A DNA stretch of 64,000 nucleotides from Sorghum bicolor. Its lineage: Eukaryota; Streptophyta; Magnoliopsida; Poales; Poaceae. Under the pieces are notes generated by a model. The model saw only the letters and a list, made by a program, of their open reading frames with translations. It was not told the DNA's origin and ran no database searches. Every line of letters starts with the position of its first letter. The first letter of the stretch is position 1. A program made the position numbers and the translations under genes. Shown one piece after another: positions 56,539-64,000 of this stretch. The stretch lies in contig NC_012874.2 in assembly GCF_000003195.3 (NCBI RefSeq), positions 58,398,600-58,462,599 on the forward strand, written 5' to 3'.

Positions 56539-56951
56539 ACTAGTCGTGTCACCAATGTTCATGACAAGGCAGACCAAACCATCTGTTGTACATGTTCTAA
56601 AGGAACCTCCGTGGACATGGTTGTACATGTTGTGGCTTATCAAGCCATAACCCAGCTGCGAGAGGAGATGTACATGTTGAAAGAAGCCTTGTTCCATCAC
56701 TTTCCCATCAAGACTGAGATGAATGGTGTGTATGATTTGTGCATGGTGACACCAAGATATTCGTTGTGCACCCGTATGACTGAATTTGTGAACAGCCAGA
56801 GTTTGATGATCTAATGTTTGGAGTCAATATTGTGGTACAACGGCTTTGCAACACCGATCAGAGCCTAAAGTGAGGATGAGGATACCAGAGAATATCTTCT
56901 ACTTCCATACCATCACTTGTTGCCTACTCACTTTCTGGTATAGTTCACGAG
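56539..56951. other. Unrecognised DNA before CACTA E
   Basis: A 67-codon open frame at 56611-56814 (AITQLREEMYMLKEALFHHF) looks protein-like but matches nothing I recognise. It may be a remnant of the retroelement interior downstream of the LTR end near 56538. Confidence 0.35.
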
Positions 56952-56989
56952 CACTACGTGAAAAACTGACTAAGAGAGCGCCCCCCTCC

Positions 56990-57170
56990 CACACTGTAAG
57001 GGCGGCTAGCATTTGAACCGCTCTTACAGTGGATGGGCCGGGAACCAGGAAGCCAGCCGCCCTTACAGTGTTCACTGTAGGGGCGGCTGGTGTTACCAGC
57101 CGCCCTTATAGTGGGGGAGGCACTGTAGGGGCGGCTGGTGTTACCAGCCGTCCCTACAGTGGTCTGTAGC
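56990..57170. repeat. Left subterminal hairpins of CACTA E
   Basis: Inverted copies of CACTGTAGGGGCGGCTGG / CCAGCCGCCCTTACAGTG, several with a GTGTTA loop. The motif family is the same as in CACTA C. Confidence 0.85.
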
Positions 57171-57975
57171 ATAAGTGGCCAGCCCACTCTTCTTCCTCCC
57201 CGAGCCACTCACTTCCACTCGCAAAAAAAGGTTTGGGAGGCCTTGGGCACCTCCCTAAAATCACTCTAGGAAGGGGGGGAGGTTTTGAACTTAAATCCTT
57301 TGGTGGGGAGCTTGTTTAAGGTAAGAAAATGCTATTCCCACCCTCTAATCCAAGTTTTATTGGTTGGTTAGTGAGTAATTTACATTTTGGTTTTCTCTCT
57401 CTTCCATGGAGCTTGAGCTTTGTGTTGACCAAATTAGAGCTTATCTACGATGCTATTAGTGTAGAATAGGTAGAGACACCACCTTGCACCATCAATTAGG
57501 TGATATAGCTTGATTTTAATGGAGATTAATTGTAGTTTCATGTATGGAGAGAAAAGACATTCTAGATCTAGAGTTTCTTTTTTTTTTGTTTTTGTTTCAT
57601 AAAATTGGAATGTGGTTTGGCATGAATAGTTATTGGTAAACTAATAGTTGTTGCTAATATTGATTGTTTCTAATAATGGTAGATAATAATTGGTAATATT
57701 AATTATGTCTAATAATCGTTTCTAACACAATTATTACTAATAATGATAGCTAATAATTATTGATAATAATGGTAGATAATAATTATTACTTATTAATTGT
57801 TGCTAATAATGGTAGATAATAATTGGTACTATTAATTATGACTAATAATCGTTTCTAACACAATTATTTCTAATAATGATAGCTAATTGTTGCTAATAAT
57901 GGTAGATAATAATTGTTACTTATTAAATTGTTGCTAATAATTATTCTCAACTAATTATTTTTTATTTATATAAAG
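57171..57975 (+). other. 5' region of the TNP2 gene of CACTA E
   Basis: Leader-like sequence up to about 57600, then AT-rich DNA with a duplicated block: 57675-57760 and 57815-57900 share GGTAGATAATAATTGGTA and CTAATAATCGTTTCTAACAC. An acceptor-like TATATAAAG precedes the ATG at 57976. Confidence 0.5.
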
Positions 57976-60900
57976 ATGGAGAATAGGGCTACTTGGATGT
58001 ATGGTTTGTCAAGATACTCGCAAGCCTATGCTGATGAGGTGGACAAATTTATTACAGTCGCGGTGAATCATGCAAAGACGTTGTCAGCCGGAAATAATTG
58101 TTCAGTTATTTGTCCCTGTAAAGATTGCAAGAACCACTTAGCAACTTATGATGTGGAAATCATCAGATCACATCTGATTAGGCGAGGATTTGTCCCAAAC
58201 TACACAGTATGGCTTCATCATGGTGAAGTAATGTTTCTTGACGGCAACGATGATGACCAAGAAGACGATGCTGAAGAAGGCCAATTGTTATCCCAATACG
58301 CAGACATGTTTGAAGCACAAATGCAACATGATTCAGCCAATGAACAAGCACGTGGTGATGATGCCGGTGGTGTCGACAATAATGATGGGGATGTTGGCGG
58401 TGTTGACAATAATGATGCTGGAGCATGTGAGGGGGATGCAGAAAACTTTGACAACTTAGAGGAAATGCTTCGGGCCATTGGACCAGAAATACTACAACAG
58501 AAGAAAGGTCTAGAAAATCTAGAGCGGGTGAAAACAGCGTCAAAGGAGAGTGTGTATGGTGTTGAGAAGGGCTGTCCAACACACAGGACACTGCTCTGTT
58601 TTGTGCTTGAGCTACTCATCCTGAAGGCTAAGTACGGCTGGTCAGACTGCAGTTTTGACGATCTGTTGCATCTTCTGTCATCTGTGTTGCCACTGCCGAA
58701 CTTAGTTCCCTCCAACACATACCATGCTAAGAAGGTCATAAGTCCATTGACAATGGGAGTTGAAAAGATCCATAAATGCCCCAACCATTGTATCCTTTTT
58801 CGTGGTAAAATGTTCGAAGGTCTGGATAAATGTCCTCGTTGTGGGGCAAGTCGGTACAAGGACAATGACCTTTACAGTGGCGGAGAAGCCTCCACCGGGA
58901 ACAAGAGGAGTAAGAAGGGTTCCAAAAAGGTGGTACAAGAATCTCGACCTCCAGAGGACACCCCATTAGGCAACGACGCAAAGAAGAGAAAAATTCCTGC
59001 CTTGGTAATATGGTATCTGCCAGTGACCGACCGAATGAGGCATATTTTCCTGAACCCTAAGGAAGCCGCACTCATGACATGGTGGGACGATGAGCACAAG
59101 GTCGATGACGATGTGATTACACACCCGGCCGATGGCAGTCAGTGGCAGGACTTCGATAATAACAACCCACTGTTCAGTTCAGACCCAAGGAATGTACGGT
59201 TTGCCTTGAGCACCGATGGAATGAATCCCTTCAACGAGAGGACGAGCAACCATAGCACTTGGCCAGTGATCTTGACCATGTACAACATCCCAACGTGGCT
59301 GTGTCAGAAGAGAAAGTATCTTTTCCTCACTGTTCTTGTTTCTGGCCCTCCGCATCCAGGCTTTGATATGGATGTGTTCCTCGAGCCTGTGATGGAAGAA
59401 TTCGAGAAACTATGGAGGACAGGGGAGCTGATGTATGATGCATTCCAAAAGGAGACCTTCACATTAAGAGCAATAATATTGGTGACTATCAACGACCACC
59501 CTACGTTGTTTGCCTTGTCTGGACAAATCAATGGCAAGATGGGATGCTTAGTCTGTCTGGATGATACTAAATGGGTGTACCTAGATGGATCTAAGAAGAC
59601 TGTTTACATCAGAAATCGTCGCTTTTTAAAGCAAGGTCACAAGTACCGTAGCAAACTGTACTTAAAGTATTTTGGCAACATCCCAGAGGATGAAGATCGA
59701 CCTCCGGCGAGACGTCATGATGGACAATATGTGTTCCAAATGGTGAAAAATATAAGCGTCATCTATGGAAAGAAGAAAATGGATGGAACACCTAGAGATA
59801 GAAGCACACCTCCTATTGAAGGCGTGCCTTTTAAGAAAAAGTCAATGTTCTTTCAGTATCTTGAATTTTGGCCACAATTGGAGGTCCCCCATGCCATTAA
59901 TGCTATGCATGTGCAGAAGAATGTCTTTGAGAGTCTCATCGCTACCTTGATGGACACACCGAAGTCAAAGGATAGTCTCAAAGCAAGGAGAGACATGGAG
60001 CAGCTACATGTGATGCCAGAGCTTCACCCGGTACTTGAGACAAAAACTGAAAAATACACCCTACCCGCGGCTAGCTACAACCTGGACCTAGAAGAGAGGA
60101 GAAGTTTATGCACTTCTGGAAGGGGATCAAAGTCCCGACTGGTTTTCGGCAAACCCGAAGAAGCTAGTGTCGATGAAGGACCTATCATTTCCACACTGCA
60201 AGGCTCACGATTGTCATATGATGCTGACGGTGTTCCTACCAATCGCAATAAGGGCTATCAAGCCAGAGTTTTTGAAGATGGCTATCACCCACATGTGCTA
60301 CTTCTGGTCAAAGATCTCACAGAAGAAGATTAGCAAGACAGAGTTGAGTGACCTACATGATTTTGTCGTAGAGACCCAAAACCAACTAGAGATGTGTTTA
60401 CCGCCCGCTTTCTTCGACCCTATGGTACATCTCATGATTCACATGGTTCATCAGATACAGGCGTTGGGCCCTTGCTACTTGCATGAAATGTGGTCGTATG
60501 AGCGGTTCATGTCAGTTCTAAGTCGATATGTGCATAATCGTGCATACCCAGAGGGTTCTATGATAGAGGGCTACAGTAGTGAAGAGTCATCGAGTGTTGT
60601 CAAGAGTACCTAAAAGTATAGAGAGGGATTGGTATTCCCGATTCTCACTACAAGGGTAGGCTGGCCGGGAAGGGCACAAATGGTAGAAAAATCTTCATCG
60701 ACAATGAATATGCAGAAGTGAGTCGGGCACACTACGCTATCTTGGTGAGCACAAAACTGATGGAACCATATATTGATGAACACATGGAGATCATCCAATC
60801 AGAGAGAAATGGTCGTACAGGTGATTGGGTCATGAAACAACACAAGCAACGCCTAACTTCATGGTTGAAGGACCAAAACATACAGCCTGGAGAAACCATA

Positions 60901-61520
60901 GATTCTATTACCATCAGTAAGTTGGCAGCGGGGCCATCAAGACAGGTGACATCTTGGAGTTCTTATGAGATCAATGGGTACACATACTATACCCACGCAA
61001 AGGATAGTAAATGTGTGAACCAAAACAATGGTTTTCGAGCAGTGGCTATCGGCGCAGGGGGACAAAAGATCGACTACTTTGGCATAATTGAAGATATATG
61101 GGAACTTGACTATGGAACTGAGGCACTAAATGTGGCCCTATTTCGATGTCGCTGGATCAAGCAACATGAATTCAATGAAATCGGATTGAGGGTCGTGGAC
61201 GTTCACAACATAGGCTACCAGGATGATCCATGGGTCCTTGCTTCACATGTTACACAGGTTTTCTATATGACCGACCCGCTCAGCATTGTCCCCCCAAAGA
61301 AGAAACCTAAGCATGTGGTTATCCCTGGAAAACAACACATTATCGGAGTTGATGGCGTTGATGATGTTGAACCTACAATAAGTGCGATCAGATGCCGCTA
61401 TTCACAGACTTTATTAACAAGATTGGTGTTGTGGAAAAAAACCTACCCAAAGACGTATTGCCATGGGAACGAAAAGGTGTGAAGTGGAAAACTGTTACGA
61501 CGCCGGATACTAATAAATAG
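57976..61520 (+). pseudogene. TNP2-type transposase of CACTA E, frameshifted
   Basis: The long first stretch (57976-about 60100) has the transposase-associated domain (TWMYGLSRYS, CPCKDCKNH, GFVPNYTVWLHHGE). An Asp/Asn/Gly-rich linker follows, then Transposase_21 (KIHKCPNHCILFRG, CPRCGASRY, HPADGSQW, FALSTDGMNPF, NHSTWPVILTMYN). Homology then switches frame near 60100, again near 60146, again near 60590 and once more near 61380. It passes through DUF4218 (CKAHDCHMMLTVFLPIAIRA, GPCYLHEMWSYERFM) and DUF4216 (YEINGYTYYTHAKDS, YFGIIEDIWELDYG) to TAG at 61518-61520. Four small indels and no premature nonsense mutation were noticed before them. It belongs to a different TNP2 branch from elements A and B. 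Confidence 0.87.
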
Positions 61521-61793
61521 TCATTTGTATGTGTGTGAGACTTTATTTATGTATCCATGTGAGACTACATTTATGTATGCGTGTGAGACTACATTTATGT
61601 ATGTGTGTGAGACTATATTTATGTATCCATGTGAGACTACATTTATGTATGTGTGTGAGACTACATTTATGTATGTGTGTGAGACTACATTTATGTATCC
61701 ATGTGAGACTACATTTATGTATGTGTGTGAGACTACATTTATGTATGTGTGTGAGACTACATTTATGTATGCGTGTGAGACTAAAAATAACTC
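61520..61793. repeat. 24-bp satellite, about 11 copies
   Basis: The unit GAGACTACATTTATGTATGT is followed by GTGT, with variants in the last six bases (GTGTGT, CCATGT, GCGTGT). It starts directly after the TNP2 stop. Open frames through it on both strands are products of the 24-bp (8-codon) period. Confidence 0.92.
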
Positions 61794-61799
61794 AAAATG

Positions 61800-63250
61800 A
61801 AAAGTTGAGTGGTCCAAACCATCTCAGATGAAAAGTTGACCATTACAACAAATGTATTTCTTGATAAGGGGAACAAACTTTGTATTCATGACTTTTGCAT
61901 CTAAGACCATCTCGGATCCGGTCAAAGTGTATTTTCTGAAAAATCCAATGTTTGACTTGGTCAAACTAGGTCAAACTAGGTAACAAAAGATCTCAAATGA
62001 AAAAAAATTGAATACAACATAGTTAGATATCATCAAGGTCTACCTTTGATACACAATACATTTTTGCATTTGGAAAAGTTACAGAAAACTCAGTTCACAT
62101 GTTTTGAAAACCCAAGGCGTGGCTTGGTCAAACCTGGTCAAACGAGTGAGTAAATGACCTCAAATGAAAAACTTTTGAATACAAGGTAGATAGAGCTCAT
62201 CAAGATAAACATTCCATATGTAGGACATTTTTGTATTTAAGAAAGTGTTTATAAACTCTAGTAACAAATTCTTGAATCACACAAAGACTTTATGAAACTA
62301 CATGCGGGACTTGTGGATTTAGAACTGCACTTTCTTAACGCTTTGTCAAATGCAAAAATGTCCCGTATATCAAATGTATATCTTGATGAGTGGAACAAAA
62401 TTGCTATTCATGACTTTCGGAGTTGGGGCCGTCTAGGGTCCCGAAAACGTGCGTGTAGCCGTGAAAATTTGAAATTTCAAAATTTGAGTGGTCCAAACCA
62501 TCTCAGATGAAAAGTTGACCATTACAACAAATGTGTATCTTGATAAGGGGAACAAATTTTGTATTCATGACTTTTGCATCTGAGGCCATCTCGGATCCAG
62601 TCAAAGTGTATTTTCTGAAAAATCCAATGTTTGACTTGGTCAAACTAGGCAATAAAAGACCTCAAATGAAAAAAATTGAATACAACATAGTTAGATCTCA
62701 TCAAGGTCTACCTTTGATACACAATACATTTTTGCATTTGGAAAAGTTACAGAAAATGACCTCAAATGAAAAACTTTTGAATACAAGGTAGATAGAGCTC
62801 ATCAAGATACACATTCCATATGTAGGATATTTTTGCATTTGAGAAAGTGTTTATAAACTCTAGTCACAATGTCTTGAATCACACATAGACTTTATGAAAC
62901 TACATGCGGGACTTGTGGATTTAGAACTGCACTTTCTTAACGCTTTGTCAAATGGAAAAATGTCCTATATATCAAATGTACATCTTGATGAGTGGAACAA
63001 AATTGCTATTCATGACTTTCAGAGTTGGGGCCGTCTAGGGTCCCGAAAACGTGCGTGTAGCCGTAAAAATTTGAAATTTCAAAATTTGAGTGGTCCAAAC
63101 CATCTCAGATGAAAAGTTGACCATTACAACAAATGTGTATCTTGATAAGGGGAACAAACTTTGTATTCATGACTTTTGCATCTGAGACCATCTCGGGTCC
63201 GGTCAAAGTGTATTTTCTGAAAAATCCAATGTTTAACTTGGTCAAACTAG
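61800..63250. repeat. Tandem spacer units of about 600-680 bp in CACTA E
   Basis: The phrase GAGTGGTCCAAACCATCTCA starts units near 61807, 62486 and 63087. Each continues with GTCAAAGTGTATTTTCTGAA, and the first two also share GCGGGACTTGTGGATTTAGA. The third unit is truncated near 63250. 63250-63546 is AT-rich with a short duplicated phrase (AATAAACTTTGCATAT). Confidence 0.88.
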
Positions 63251-63546
63251 GCAACAAAGAATAAACTTTGCATATTAGGTAATAAAGAATAAACTTTGCA
63301 TATATAAATTAATCATAAAAATATTTGAAATAATTCAAAAATATTACATAAAAACTTGGTAATATCGAGGCACTGAAGAATTTTTAAATTTACACAAATA
63401 TATTTTGTAATTCCAAGAAAATTTAGTTTAGAATCTTCATAAAAACTTGGAATAGTTTAAAATTATATAATATATATAATTAAATATAAAAATACATGGA
63501 ATATCTTAAAATTATTATTTAAAAAAATGATTTTACATTAAAAAAA

Positions 63547-63605
63547 CCACTGTAAGGGCGGTTCACATTTCAACCGCCCTTACAGTGGGGCTGCCCGATA
63601 TTAAA
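63547..63605 (+). promoter_or_regulatory. Internal subterminal-type hairpin of CACTA E
   Basis: A perfect inverted repeat with 17-bp arms (CCACTGTAAGGGCGGTT and its complement) around an 8-bp loop, using the element's own end motif. A weak TATA-like GATATTAAAGG follows at 63598. By analogy with CACTA B this would be the promoter of a second gene. Function is inferred. Confidence 0.6.
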
Positions 63606-64000
63606 GGAAGGCCCGTTCCCAGCCTTAGGTCAAGGCGTTTCACTTTCATCGTTGAGCGCTGTCAGGCTGGCCGAATCGCCCCCCCGATCCGATCCGCCGT
63701 CCCCCGATCCGATCGCTGCTCCTCCCGCCGGCGCCCTTCCTCTAGCCGGTGCTCTCCTTCCTCCAGCGGCTCCCCTCTGGCGGTCTCCACCCTAATTCCG
63801 CCGCCGCCACGACGCCACCGGGCTCGCATCCTTCATCCGCGCGTGCTCCCTCCTCTGGCGATCGAGCCCGGTGCTTGAGCTCCTTCGACGAGCGAGCGAG
63901 CGCCTGACCGGTTCACATCTCCAACCGCGAGCACGGCGAGCCCGGTCGTAACCCTAGCGAGCACGGTGAGCACGGCGACCTCTCCAACCGTGAGCACGAC
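63606..64000 (+). other. GC-rich leader of a predicted second gene of CACTA E
   Basis: C-rich, with repeated CCGATCCGATC and GAGCACGGCGAGC words. The 97-codon frame at 63585-63878 has no recognisable domain and is probably composition-driven. The corresponding position in CACTA B (12700-13150) has the same character. Confidence 0.45.

Larger units (their letters stand above)
56952..64000 (+). mobile_element. CACTA element E, left-hand part of a two-gene element
   Basis: It begins CACTACGTGAAAAACTG at 56952, with GAG before it. Subterminal hairpins with CACTGTAAGGGCGGCT follow (56990-57170). On the plus strand come a TNP2 transposase (57976-61520), a 24-bp satellite, a spacer with three large tandem units, an internal copy of the hairpin (63547-63588), and a GC-rich leader running off the window. 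The layout is the mirror image of CACTA B, which predicts a second gene and a right terminus beyond 64000. Confidence 0.85.

Noticed and set aside
61525..61831. Apparent Cys/Met-rich repeat proteins on both strands
   Set aside because: They are translations of the 24-bp satellite, whose period is a multiple of three and therefore stays open by chance.

Overview
This window is plant nuclear DNA, most likely from a panicoid grass of the Sorghum/Saccharum/Miscanthus group. That placement is inferred from intron-bearing genes, AT-rich intergenic DNA, and several mobile-element signatures familiar from those genomes: CACTA elements with TTTAGTCCCGG, TTTAGCACCGG, GTAGGGGCGGCT or TTCGCCAAGTGCC subterminal arrays, PIF/Harbinger and hAT miniature elements, and Sirevirus-like LTR remnants. 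I found no bacterial, organellar or CRISPR-like structure. One 100-base assembly gap lies at 51365-51464.

The host genes are a small, dispersed family of divergent type III polyketide synthases (chalcone/stilbene synthase superfamily). Copy 1 (20294-21621) and copy 3 (47384-48692) look intact. Both have one intron that splits the family's conserved Cys codon, and both keep the Cys-His-Asn catalytic triad. Copy 2 (30583-31189) is a pseudogene with a frameshift and about 0.7 kb deleted from exon 2. Copies 2 and 3 have recognisably paralogous promoters. The 3' flank of copy 3 is also duplicated upstream of it, at 44690-45760, which suggests a further copy was once there.

Everything else recognisable is mobile DNA, much of it nested. 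Left to right: CACTA A (1-4748, left end outside), carrying a damaged TNP2 transposase and an intact small GRF zinc-finger gene; a short Helitron (4749-5319); CACTA B (7060-18511, target duplication ACA) with two genes on the minus strand; PKS copy 1; a Helitron-like segment carrying a CCT-zeta chaperonin exon; a Harbinger-type element (23689-25437, TAA duplication) with gene-like cargo; LINE and LTR debris; PKS copy 2; a Ty3/gypsy element (31470-35334, GAAGT duplication) that lost pol and holds a solo LTR (33796-35049, AATGG); CACTA C (35364-43730, TTT), holding a Harbinger element (35431-39560) and a 2.8 kb solo LTR (40648-43447, GCTTC); a LINE end; PKS copy 3; another LINE end; CACTA D (51111-54629, GTT) inside a Sirevirus-like LTR; and CACTA E (56952 to beyond 64000).

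The most interesting structural observation is the organisation of CACTA B and E. Each has a TNP2 gene, then a spacer of repeats, then an internal copy of the element's own subterminal hairpin, followed by a GC-rich leader. In B that leader belongs to a second gene with Transposase_24-like and Ulp1 (C48) protease-like parts. The internal hairpin sits next to a TATA-like box just as the terminal hairpins do at the TNP2 promoter, so both genes may answer to the same hairpin-binding regulator. The most interesting gene observation is that PKS copy 3 has Leu in place of the gatekeeper Phe (Phe215 of alfalfa CHS2). The same exchange is known from benzalacetone synthase.
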